Below are positions 7,467 to 14,300 of a DNA stretch of 34,495 nt, in pieces (the first letter of the stretch is position 1; every line of letters starts with the position of its first letter). The stretch comes from an uncultured Oscillospiraceae bacterium (lineage in GTDB: Bacteria > Bacillota > Clostridia > Oscillospirales > Acutalibacteraceae), in assembly GCA_900553255.1 (NCBI GenBank), contig USCI01000015.1:1-34495 (forward strand), read 5' to 3'. The position numbers were made by a program, and so were the translations under genes. The notes under the pieces are model-generated. The model had not been told where the DNA came from, did no database searches, and saw only the letters and a program-made list of their open reading frames with translations.

Positions 7467-7982
7467 CCGCCGGTGACCGACGAATGGGATCTGGAGGACG
7501 ATCTGGCCAACTGGGACAAGATCGACGAGAAGACCGGTAACTGGGATCTCTTTGCCAGTCATACCGAAACCGGCCTGAGCGTGGCCGGCCGCAAGGACAC
7601 GGCACAGGACAACACCCTGATTTACACGGTGCCCGACGGTCAGGTGATTGATGCGGCGGAAGTCCGTCTGCAGATCGGCAAGGGCTTTGTCGATCTGAGC
7701 CGCGATTTCGCACTGGATGTGCGTGTGGCCGGCTCGGATGAGTGGGTGCCGGTGACCATGACCCTGGGTGAGGCGACGAGCCTCAACGACAAATTTGAGA
7801 CTGCGGCGGCAACGCCGTCGGCAGAGCTGCCCGCCGACACCGAAGCGGTACGGCTGACGCTGAAGAACGATGTGCCCTGGACGCTGATGATCGATGCCGT
7901 GCGGCTGGGCTTCGCCGAGAAGGGCGGCACTACACCGCCGGTGACCGACGAATGGGATCTGGAGGACGATCTGGCCAACTGG
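7467..7982 (+). repeat. Direct repeat inside the modular protein gene, 468-bp period
   Basis: A 48-bp segment at 7467-7514 recurs identically at 7935-7982, exactly 468 bp (156 codons) apart. Flanking module DNA is also very similar. This points to recent module duplication and gives a site for recombination that could add or remove modules. Confidence 0.85.
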
Positions 7983-8267
7983 AATCTGGTGGATGACCGT
8001 TCGCTCGGCTGGCAGCAATTCGCCAGCCATGCGGAAACCGGCCTGAGCGTTATCGGAAGGAGCGATGCGACGCTCGAAGCATTCATTGCCTACCGTCCCG
8101 AAAACAAAAACATCACCGATCTGGAGATCGCGCTGATGGTGATGCCGGACTTCTTTGTGCTTGACCGCGATATCCGCGTGTCGGTGCGCAAGAGCGGTTC
8201 CGAAGAATGGTCGGTGCTGACGATGGCTATGGGTGATCCGACCGATATTCCGAACGCGACAAATCCG

Positions 8268-8276
8268 AATTTGAAT
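8268..8276 (+). other. Left attachment core of the mobile element
   Basis: AATTTGAAT at 8268-8276 matches AATTTAAAT at 15716-15724 in eight of nine bases. It lies exactly where the host reading frame breaks. The single mismatch would fit a Tn916-like coupling sequence or drift. Confidence 0.65.
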
Positions 8277-8421
8277 ATCAGTAAATTATGACCTCTCAAC
8301 AGAGGTTACAGTGTTTTAATAAAATCCTCCAAAAGCCTTGAAAATAAAGGATTTATCGCAATGTGTCTGCCTTATCTCTTTATACGGTTACACACAAGTT
8401 TACTCTTTCCCTCATTGCTCA

Positions 8422-8443
8422 TAAGGGCAAATACAAGGGCAAG
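8422..8443 (+). repeat. Left arm-type site: tandem AAGGGCAA repeats
   Basis: TAAGGGCAAA-ACAAGGGCAA at 8422-8443 is nearly identical to 15623-15644 at the other end, in the same orientation. Paired short direct repeats near both ends are typical arm-binding sites for the N-terminal domain of tyrosine integrases. A second shared block (AGCCTTGAAAA) lies at 8334-8344. Nothing coding was seen between 8292 and 8528. Confidence 0.7.
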
Positions 8444-8528
8444 AAAATCTCATAACAAGATATAACAAAGTGTGGCAATCGGAGAACTGTGATGTATGTG
8501 CGAATATATTATAACGGAGGATTTTTCA

Positions 8529-8906
8529 ATGGACAAGTACATTTACGATGATAAAAATGGTCTGTGGTATGAACTGCAAGGAGATTATTATATCCCATGT
8601 CTTATCTTACCAGCCGAAAAAGAACAGCCTATTGGTTTGTGGGGACAGCGGCACTTGCGGTATCTGAAAGAATACCACAGAAATACATATACAACGCTGC
8701 TTACAAGCGGCAGGCTGAACACTTACCTTGCCGATATAGATAAACAAGCACAGGAGCGCATGGAAAGGCTCACAGAGCAGATGAAACAGGCACAGGGTAT
8801 CACAGAGCAGTTAAAAGTGGAAAACGCTTTGGAATGGACACAGAGAATGAATAACATACGGGTGTGTGCAAAGGAGATTGTGGAAAAAGAAATCATCTTT
8901 GCATAA
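8529..8906 (+). CDS. tnpV: TnpV, transposon-encoded protein
   Basis: The 125-residue protein matches the TnpV family of clostridial mobile elements, with the recognisable stretches DYYIPCLILPAE, GLWGQRHLRYLKEY, LLTSGRLNTYLADID and EQMKQAQGITEQLK. Its biochemical role is not established. CGGAGG about ten bases before the ATG at 8529 fixes the start; an in-frame upstream ATG at 8496 lacks a good ribosome binding site. The central part from about residue 70 is probably coiled-coil. The gene is monocistronic, with a strong terminator directly after it. Confidence 0.85.
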   Translation: MDKYIYDDKNGLWYELQGDYYIPCLILPAEKEQPIGLWGQRHLRYLKEYHRNTYTTLLTSGRLNTYLADIDKQAQERMERLTEQMKQAQGITEQLKVENALEWTQRMNNIRVCAKEIVEKEIIFA

Positions 8907-8910
8907 GAAG

Positions 8911-8944
8911 ACAGCGGTAGGATTTAGTTTTCCTACCGCTGTTT
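8911..8944 (+). terminator. Terminator after tnpV
   Basis: ACAGCGGTAGGA at 8911-8922 pairs with TCCTACCGCTGT at 8931-8942, followed by TTT. It separates tnpV from the arsenic operon promoter about 20 bases downstream. Confidence 0.85.
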
Positions 8945-8964
8945 CACTTAAATCAAAAAATATA

Positions 8965-9016
8965 TTGACATTTTTCTATGTGTTGCATATAATAACACAT
9001 AGACATTTATCTATGG
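8965..9016 (+). promoter_or_regulatory. Arsenic operon promoter with ArsR operator
   Basis: TTGACA at 8965-8970 and TATAAT at 8988-8993 are 17 bp apart. A perfect inverted repeat, CTATGTGTT (8976-8984) and AACACATAG (8994-9002), straddles the -10 box. In addition GACATTT-TCTATG occurs twice in direct orientation (8968-8981 and 9003-9016). Binding of the repressor here would block RNA polymerase directly. Confidence 0.85.
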
Positions 9017-9032
9017 GAGGTGATTGAGAGAG

Positions 9033-9341
9033 ATGGATGAAAAAAGAATTGCGTCAATTTTCAAAGCGTTTTGTGATGAAAACCGCATTAGGATTATAAA
9101 ACTGCTGCGTTCAGGTGAAAAATGCGCCTGCAAGCTGCTGGAAGAAATCAATGTCACGCAGCCTACGCTTTCCCACCATATGAAAATTCTTTGTGACGCT
9201 GAAATAGTTGTCGGGCGCAAAGAGGGAAAATGGACGCACTATTCTATTTCAGAAAAAGGTGTGGAGCAGGCAAAAGAATGTTTGCGGCAGTTGACAACAC
9301 TTGATGTTAAAAGCGAAAACGAGTCGTGCTGTGAAAAGTGA
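9033..9341 (+). CDS. arsR: ArsR-family arsenic-responsive repressor
   Basis: The 102-residue winged-helix protein represses the operon until trivalent arsenic or a similar metalloid binds. Cys31 and Cys33 in EKCACKLLEE are the classic inducer-binding pair, and NVTQPTLSHHMKILCDAEIV is the recognition helix region. Another cysteine pair (Cys99-Cys100) lies at the C-terminus and may add a ligand. The start at 9033 follows GGGAGGTGATT; a TTG at 9024 is too close to that site. It is the first gene of a five-gene operon with an inverted-repeat operator over its promoter. Confidence 0.9.
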   Translation: MDEKRIASIFKAFCDENRIRIIKLLRSGEKCACKLLEEINVTQPTLSHHMKILCDAEIVVGRKEGKWTHYSISEKGVEQAKECLRQLTTLDVKSENESCCEK

Positions 9342-9429
9342 GGAAGTTTATGGATTGCTTTTTCGCACGGCTTATATTCGGGACAATAAATAGACATATT
9401 TCAATATAACTATATGAAAGGGGCTTTTT

Positions 9430-10443
9430 ATGGAGACACTAAAAACAATTTGGGACTTTTTTCAAAATGAAGTCCTCGGTATGAACTGGCTGAATCGCCT
9501 CATTGAAACATTTTTGAACACTTGCGGTTTAGATACCACGGGCAAAATAGGAGGAAGTATTCAGTTTTTCATCTATGATACTGTAAAAATTATGGTACTG
9601 CTCGGCGTGTTGATTTTGATTATCTCGTATATTCAAAGTTATTTCCCGCCTGAAAGAGCTAAAAAGATACTCGGCAGATTCCACGGAATATGGGCGAATA
9701 TCATCGCCGCCCTGCTCGGTACGGTGACACCGTTTTGCTCCTGTTCCTCTATTCCGTTGTTTATCGGGTTTACAAGCGCAGGCTTGCCGCTTGGCGTTAC
9801 ATTCTCCTTTTTGATTTCTTCGCCGATGGTTGACCTTGGAAGCCTTGTCTTACTGATGAGTATTTTCGGCTGGAAAGTTGCTGTTTTATATGTAATATTC
9901 GGTTTGGTAATCGCTGTGGCTGGCGGAACGCTAATTGAAAAGTTGCACCTCGATAATCAAGTGGAAGAATATATCCGAAACGGTCACTCGATTGATGTTC
10001 CGCAGGAGGAACTGCATTTCAAAGACCGTATGAAATTTGCGTGGGAACAGGTTGTTGAAACCGCTAAAAAGGTTGCTCCTTATGTTCTGATCGGCGTAGG
10101 CATTGGCGCTTTCATTCACAACTGGATTCCCGAAGAATTTATTGTCAAAGCACTTGGAGAAAATAATCCGTTTGGCGTAATTCTTGCTACGATAGTCGGT
10201 ATTCCGATGTATGCGGATATTTTCGGTACAATCCCGATTGCAGAAGCCCTGCTTGCAAAAGGTGCTTTGCTCGGCGTTGTTCTTTCCTTTATGATGGGCG
10301 TTACAACGCTCTCGCTCCCTTCAATGATTATGCTTCGCAAGGCAGTTAAGCCGAAACTGCTTGGTATTTTCATTGGAATATGTGCTGCTGGTATTATTAT
10401 TGTAGGCTATCTTTTCAACGCAATACAATATTTAATTGTTTAA
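9430..10443 (+). CDS. ArsP/DUF318-family permease
   Basis: The 337-residue membrane protein belongs to the permease family that includes ArsP, an exporter of trivalent organoarsenicals. It has about eight to ten hydrophobic segments and the family signature TPFCSCSSIPLFIGFTSAG at residues 100-118, with Cys103 and Cys105 as likely metalloid ligands. A second signature (GIPMYADIFGTIPIAEALL) lies in the second half, matching the two-repeat layout of the family. It follows arsR by 88 bases and precedes a thioredoxin-like gene and arsC. Members associated with arsR and arsC are often annotated only as permeases, so whether the substrate is inorganic arsenite or an organoarsenical is open. Confidence 0.85.
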   Translation: METLKTIWDFFQNEVLGMNWLNRLIETFLNTCGLDTTGKIGGSIQFFIYDTVKIMVLLGVLILIISYIQSYFPPERAKKILGRFHGIWANIIAALLGTVTPFCSCSSIPLFIGFTSAGLPLGVTFSFLISSPMVDLGSLVLLMSIFGWKVAVLYVIFGLVIAVAGGTLIEKLHLDNQVEEYIRNGHSIDVPQEELHFKDRMKFAWEQVVETAKKVAPYVLIGVGIGAFIHNWIPEEFIVKALGENNPFGVILATIVGIPMYADIFGTIPIAEALLAKGALLGVVLSFMMGVTTLSLPSMIMLRKAVKPKLLGIFIGICAAGIIIVGYLFNAIQYLIV

Positions 10444-10461
10444 TTTTAGGAGGTTATTATT

Positions 10462-10842
10462 ATGGCATTATTTAACTTTGGAAAGAAAAAGGAAGAAGAA
10501 AAGAAAACACCTGCTTGCGCTTGTAGCTGCGGCTGTACTGCCAGCGAAGCAGAAAGCATTACAAACGATTGCTGTCCTGATTTGAAAGAGGGAGAAATCT
10601 GCTGTATCAAAGTGTTAGGGGCAGGTTGTAAATCCTGTCACGAACAATTTGAATACACAAAGCAGGCGGTAAAGGATATGGGACTTTCCGTAGAGGTCGA
10701 ATACATTACCGATATGCAGAAAGTAATGGAATACGGTGTTATGAGTATGCCTGCCCTTGTTGTCAACGAAAAGGTTGTTGCTATGGGTAAGGTTTTGAAA
10801 ACTGCTGATGTGGTTGCTCTGCTGCACAAGCTGGGGTTTTAA
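10462..10842 (+). CDS. Thioredoxin-like protein with Cys-rich N-terminus
   Basis: The 126-residue protein has a C-terminal thioredoxin-like domain of the small redox-active disulfide type, with Cys56-Lys-Ser-Cys59 as the active site and the cis-proline region MSMPALVVNEKV. Before it lies a charged lysine/glutamate stretch and a cluster of eight cysteines (19, 21, 23, 25, 37, 38, 47, 48), which may bind metal or metalloid. AGGAGG precedes the ATG. It sits two bases before arsC, whose product needs a thiol reductant, so a role in reducing ArsC or handling arsenite is a reasonable inference. The cysteine-rich head is not part of standard thioredoxin. Confidence 0.85.
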   Translation: MALFNFGKKKEEEKKTPACACSCGCTASEAESITNDCCPDLKEGEICCIKVLGAGCKSCHEQFEYTKQAVKDMGLSVEVEYITDMQKVMEYGVMSMPALVVNEKVVAMGKVLKTADVVALLHKLGF

Positions 10843-10844
10843 CG

Positions 10845-11237
10845 ATGGATAAGAAAAAGGTAGCCTTTATTTGTGTGCATAACTCCTGCCGCAGTCAGAT
10901 TGCAGAAGCACTTGGAAAACATTTGGCGGGAGATAAGTTTGATTTCTATTCTGCCGGAACAGAAACAAAATCACAAATCAACCAGGACGCTGTGCGGCTT
11001 ATGAAACAGCTTTATGGGATAGATATGGAGCAAAGCCAGTATAGCAAGACGATTGATAAAATCCCTACGCCCGATATTGCGATTTCAATGGGGTGTGATG
11101 TCGGTTGTCCCTATATCGGTAGAGCGTTTGATGATAATTGGGGACTTCCCGATCCGACGGGCAAAAGTGATGAATGTTTTATACAGGTCATTGAGAGAAT
11201 ATCTCAAAAAATAAAAGACTTGAAATTAGAAAAGTAA
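10845..11237 (+). CDS. arsC: Thioredoxin-coupled arsenate reductase (LMW-phosphatase fold)
   Basis: The 130-residue protein reduces arsenate to arsenite using the low-molecular-weight phosphatase P-loop Cys10-x5-Arg16 (CVHNSCR). Cys84 and Cys88 (GCDVGC) correspond to the pair that shuttles the disulfide in the staphylococcal enzyme, where the spacing is longer. The family DP acid appears in GLPDPTG. It starts two bases after the thioredoxin-like gene, indicating translational coupling. The product arsenite would be exported by the upstream permease or induce ArsR. Confidence 0.92.
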   Translation: MDKKKVAFICVHNSCRSQIAEALGKHLAGDKFDFYSAGTETKSQINQDAVRLMKQLYGIDMEQSQYSKTIDKIPTPDIAISMGCDVGCPYIGRAFDDNWGLPDPTGKSDECFIQVIERISQKIKDLKLEK

Positions 11238-11238
11238 C

Positions 11239-11406
11239 ATGAAAGCTACAGAATGGATATTATGCCCTATCTGCGGCAATAAAACTCGTACAATGATACG
11301 GGAAGATACAGAATTAAGAAACTTCCCCCTCTACTGTCCGAAGTGCAAAAAGGAAACAATCATCAATGCTCAGGATATGAAAGTCACACTTGCAGAACAC
11401 AAATAA
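11239..11406 (+). CDS. Small KTR-type zinc-ribbon protein
   Basis: The 55-residue frame begins at ATG 11239, just after the arsC stop, and ends at TAA 11404-11406. It holds two CPxC knuckles: CPICGNKTRTMIRED near the start and CPKCKKE about 22 residues later. This matches the cysteine-rich KTR proteins found on clostridial mobile elements. Two CxxC pairs suggest one structural zinc. No function is known. It is co-transcribed with the arsenic genes and ends before a strong terminator. Confidence 0.85.
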   Translation: MKATEWILCPICGNKTRTMIREDTELRNFPLYCPKCKKETIINAQDMKVTLAEHK

Positions 11407-11420
11407 GATTTTTATGTATG

Positions 11421-11456
11421 CCGCCGCATGGGTAATACCATAGCGGCGGTTTTTTG
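11421..11456 (+). terminator. Terminator of the arsenic operon
   Basis: CCGCCGC-ATGG at 11421-11431 pairs with CCATAGCGGCGG at about 11438-11449 with one bulged base, followed by TTTTTT. It lies between the convergent arsenic operon and relaxase gene. Confidence 0.9.
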
Positions 11457-11459
11457 TGC

Positions 11460-12896
11460 CTATCGGCTGTCTCTGTCAAAGGATTTCTTTCTCTGTCTCG
11501 GCTGGTTTCTCTGCTTGCCCTCCGCCTGAAGCTGGCGCAGGCGTTTCAATAGGCTCTCCCGTTCAGGCGGCTTTGCCTGCTCTTTTTGGGCGGGTTTCTG
11601 TTTTTCCCTGACCTGCCGCTCCCATGCGGCAAGGTCACGATTGTACTGCTCCACGACAGCCTCCGCCTTGCGGTAGGTTGCCATGAACGCCTGCACATCG
11701 GGATAACCGTCCTCTTTCAGAACATCGGGCAGTTTATCCAGCTTTTCAGCGATTTTCTTTTCTGTCCGCTGTATCTGCTCTGTGAGCGCCTTGCGCTCCT
11801 TACCCTTGAAAATCCCTTTTGTATCGGCAAGTTGCTGTTTCAGTTTCGGAAGTACCGTATCCTGCAAATGCCGGATTTCTTTCGCCTTATCCTGCGCCTT
11901 TATCATCAGCTTTTGCATGGTGCGGAACTCTGCCATATCTATTTCAAGGACAGGCTTAGGCGGCATAGCGTGTTCACGGATTAGGTTTTGCAGGAAGTCT
12001 TTTGCCTTGTTTACGATACTGCGGAACAGACCCGGAAGCCAGCCCTTGCTTTTGATAGACTGGCTCGCCTTTTCGTGTATCTCTGTCCGCTTGACCTCTA
12101 AAATCTTCGCTTCGGAGATACCCGATAATAACGCCATATCCGCTGTCCTGTTCCATTCCTGTCTTGCGGCATTGTCGGCTTTGATTTCGTCCGCTTTGGG
12201 ATTGTTCTTGCCGATTTTCTTGGTCGGCAGATAGACGCTGTTTTTATCAAACACCTTTAAGTGCTGCTCAGGATCAGAGATATGGCGGTTGATAAGTTCC
12301 GTATACACTTCTTTTATCTCTCGGAGAAAAGGCTCTCCCTTAAAGCGTGTATCTTTGGTAGTAAACAGATGGCTTTCGTATACCTCGCCTTTTTTGATGA
12401 CGGTACAGCCTTTCCGTATCTGCCCGTCCTCCCCCGTAATTTCCTTTTTGGTGCGGACACGCTTTCCAGTTTCGTCAAAGAACACGCTGCGGGAAGCAAT
12501 CTTCACATCAGGTTCGGGGAGCAGCCGCCTCTCGCTGAAAATCAGATGGATATGATAGTTTGTCTTGCGCTTGTTATGGTGGAGGGCGGACACGCACTCC
12601 ACACCGTACCGCCTGCGGAACTCCTCTGTAAAGTCCGTGAGTACCTGCTGCGGCTCGTATTGCGTATAGACCTCGGGCAAGGCGATAATCAGTTCCCTTG
12701 CTTCGATACATTTGCCCTCTGTGCCGCTGCGCTGAAACTCCTGCTGGCTTTCTCTTGCAAGGTTACTCCAAAATTGACTATCAGCGGTGCGGTAGGTGGC
12801 ATAGAGATTTTCCTGCCTTGCATGGCTTGTAATATATGATATTCGCCCTTTGACATTGGGCAGCTTTGACATCTGGATAAAACTGTGTCTCGGCAT
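11460..12896 (-). CDS. MobA/MobL-family relaxase
   Basis: The 478-residue protein would nick the element at oriT and lead the strand during mobilization. The N-terminal relaxase domain (about 1-220) has the histidine triad HHNKRKTNYHIHLIF (His107, His115, His117) that binds the metal, and candidate catalytic tyrosines near the N-terminus (Tyr21, Tyr32, Tyr35). Residues from about 320 on are rich in charged heptads and look coiled-coil, ending in a basic tail (KQRNQPRQRKKSFDRDSR). CGGAG lies upstream of the ATG on the minus strand. The candidate oriT and xis lie just upstream in the same orientation. The exact MOB class is inferred from the motif. Confidence 0.9.
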   Translation of the reverse strand: MPRHSFIQMSKLPNVKGRISYITSHARQENLYATYRTADSQFWSNLARESQQEFQRSGTEGKCIEARELIIALPEVYTQYEPQQVLTDFTEEFRRRYGVECVSALHHNKRKTNYHIHLIFSERRLLPEPDVKIASRSVFFDETGKRVRTKKEITGEDGQIRKGCTVIKKGEVYESHLFTTKDTRFKGEPFLREIKEVYTELINRHISDPEQHLKVFDKNSVYLPTKKIGKNNPKADEIKADNAARQEWNRTADMALLSGISEAKILEVKRTEIHEKASQSIKSKGWLPGLFRSIVNKAKDFLQNLIREHAMPPKPVLEIDMAEFRTMQKLMIKAQDKAKEIRHLQDTVLPKLKQQLADTKGIFKGKERKALTEQIQRTEKKIAEKLDKLPDVLKEDGYPDVQAFMATYRKAEAVVEQYNRDLAAWERQVREKQKPAQKEQAKPPERESLLKRLRQLQAEGKQRNQPRQRKKSFDRDSR

Positions 12897-12937
12897 ACAT
12901 CATCTCCGTTTTCTGTTGTCAAGGTGCGTCCTTTTTT

Positions 12938-13079
12938 GCAACCGTTTACGGTTGCGGCTGTCGCTGCGGCAGCGGTGACAGCCCCGTATCAGACGCCGCA
13001 GGCGGTTGATACGGAAGCCCCCTGCAAGGGCGAAATACCCAGAGTACAAATCGAAGATTTGTGCGAGGGGTGTATTTCG
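12938..13079. other. Candidate oriT: cluster of nested hairpins upstream of the relaxase
   Basis: Between the relaxase start and xis lie four consecutive hairpins: 12938-12944/12949-12955; 12956-12983 with inner stem 12962-12966/12970-12974; 12984-12991/13007-13014 enclosing 12994-12997/13001-13004; and 13031-13038/13072-13079 enclosing 13046-13052/13056-13062. The stretch has no credible gene. Hairpin clusters directly upstream of relaxase genes are typical of oriT regions. The nick site cannot be assigned by eye. Confidence 0.5.
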
Positions 13080-13129
13080 CTCTCAAACGCCGAGGGCTTA
13101 GGGTTACTTTCCGAAAAGAGAATGGATGG

Positions 13130-13345
13130 TCATTCCACTCTGCGGACATCGTCGGGCTTCAGAAGATTTCTTCCCTGATTGACCGTCAGAAACCGTTCCA
13201 GCGTGTCCCTGCGGATAATGGTCTTGCGCCCCACTTTGAGGACGGGCAGCTTTCCCCATTCCACCAGCTTCCGCATGGTATTCCTGCCGATACCCGTACA
13301 TTCTGCTGCTTCCTCTATGGTAAGTCCCATTTTGACTGCGCTCAT
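13130..13345 (-). CDS. Excisionase-type small DNA-binding protein
   Basis: The 71-residue protein has the winged-helix MerR-like fold of excisionase family proteins (IEEAAECTGIGRNTMRKLVEWGKLPVLKVGRKTIIRRDTLERFL). Excisionases bend DNA and steer the integrase toward excision. An AAAAAGGAGG just before the ATG at 13345 on the minus strand fixes the start and removes 12 residues from the longest frame. It is transcribed from a consensus promoter (TTGACA-N17-TATAAT) divergent from that of the repressor gene, with shared operator-like repeats in between. It may be co-transcribed with the relaxase. Confidence 0.85.
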   Translation of the reverse strand: MSAVKMGLTIEEAAECTGIGRNTMRKLVEWGKLPVLKVGRKTIIRRDTLERFLTVNQGRNLLKPDDVRRVE

Positions 13346-13372
13346 TCTATCAACCTCCTTTTTAGAATGCTC

Positions 13373-13503
13373 ATTTTGCAACTACTGTTTTATCATTATA
13401 CTTATTCTGCTATCTCTTGTCAACCTATTTTGCAACCATTCATAGTTTATTTACAACTTTTATTGAAATAATGGTTGCAAAATAAGTATTAGCGTGTTAT
13501 ACT
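13373..13503. promoter_or_regulatory. Divergent promoter-operator switch of the mobile element
   Basis: On the minus strand TTGACA (13418-13423) and TATAAT (13395-13400), 17 bp apart, face xis. On the plus strand TTGCAA (13475-13480) and TATACT (13498-13503), also 17 bp apart, face the repressor. A perfect 15-bp inverted repeat (13426-13440 and 13470-13484) abuts the first -35 box and contains the second. A third copy of ATTTTGCAAC lies at 13373-13382. These repeats are likely binding sites of the XRE repressor encoded at 13528. Confidence 0.85.
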
Positions 13504-13527
13504 GATACCAGTCAGGAGGTGAACACC

Positions 13528-14193
13528 TTGAAAAAAGAAACCACATTCACCGCAAAACAGGTCGGTGGGCGGATTAAGGAACGCCGCACAGAGTTAAACA
13601 TTACCATGCCGGAACTCGGCAGGCGTGTGGGCGTGAACAAATCCACCATTCAGCGGTACGAAGCGGACGGGGTTGATCCGAAGCGCACAATGGTTATCAA
13701 CGGTCTTGCGGAAGCGTTGCTCACAACTCCCGAATGGCTGACAGGTCTTTCCGATGATAAGGAATATGACACCTATACTCTCTGCCAGCGGGATATTGAG
13801 GAACACATCAAGAAGTATCTGGACACAGTTTCCCATACAGTAAAGGGCGAGCCGCACCAGCAGCTTCTCACGACATTTCTCGGCAAGATGGTTGACCTGT
13901 ATACGGTTATGACCTACTACTTTGCTGACGCTATGGAGGAAGTTGACCGTGTGGCGGAGGACAAGGGGCTGAAAGAGTCTCTTGGGCGGTACGCCATAGA
14001 GTCCGGGGCAATCATGGAGCAGGTATACCGCAAGAAGATGGAAGTACCGATTGAGGATATGAAACGGTTTTTAGACGGGATTTTACATATCCACGATGAG
14101 GGGCGCACAAGAATGTCGATGGGCGCACTTTTCGGGATAGTGGAGGAAGCCGAAGAAAGGCTTTCCGAAAAAGAAAATTCCGTGGCACCTTGA
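13528..14193 (+). CDS. XRE-family repressor of the mobile element
   Basis: The 221-residue protein has an N-terminal Cro/C1 helix-turn-helix (KERRTELNITMPELGRRVGVNKSTIQRYEADGVDP, about residues 18-52) and a long helical C-terminal domain, probably for dimerization or signal sensing. No protease or peptidase-like motif (HExxH) is visible. I chose TTG at 13528 because AGGAGG at 13514-13519 is eight bases upstream, whereas GTG at 13519 overlaps it. Position beside a divergent operator and between xis and int indicates the master regulator of excision and transfer. The gap to int holds a short hairpin (CGCCAGT/ACTGGCG) without a T-run. Confidence 0.85.
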   Translation: MKKETTFTAKQVGGRIKERRTELNITMPELGRRVGVNKSTIQRYEADGVDPKRTMVINGLAEALLTTPEWLTGLSDDKEYDTYTLCQRDIEEHIKKYLDTVSHTVKGEPHQQLLTTFLGKMVDLYTVMTYYFADAMEEVDRVAEDKGLKESLGRYAIESGAIMEQVYRKKMEVPIEDMKRFLDGILHIHDEGRTRMSMGALFGIVEEAEERLSEKENSVAP

Positions 14194-14300
14194 CAAGTAA
14201 AGACGCCAGTTGACTTCCACTGGCGGAAGTGACACAATTACTTTACGCACACCATATGTCACAGTCCCGATTGCCACGGATAGAAAGGAGTTTTTTATCT

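Larger units (their letters stand above)
6900..8291 (+). pseudogene. 5' part of a modular secreted surface protein, interrupted by a mobile element
   Basis: The frame begins with a signal peptide (basic MQRIRTK, then a hydrophobic stretch ending LALPAVADGG). Two full modules of about 156 residues follow, marked by DLEDDLANW, KTGNW, ETGLSV-GR and PWTLMIDAVRL, and then part of a third. The ATG at 6900 has GGAAAGG about ten bases upstream; a GTG at 6891 is less likely. Host sequence ends at about 8276; the last codons (ISKL, stop at 8289) come from the mobile element. The remainder is at 15725-16441. As it stands it could be translated into a secreted protein without an anchor. The modules look like beta-sandwich, carbohydrate-binding-like domains, but I cannot name a family. 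Confidence 0.85.

Noticed and set aside
7467..7982. Regularly spaced repeats that might suggest a CRISPR array
   Set aside because: There are only two exact copies, 468 bp apart, inside a coding frame with homologous protein modules.
12946..13149. A minus-strand frame between the relaxase and xis
   Set aside because: It runs through nested hairpins and overlaps the xis 3' end; no ribosome binding site or known domain.
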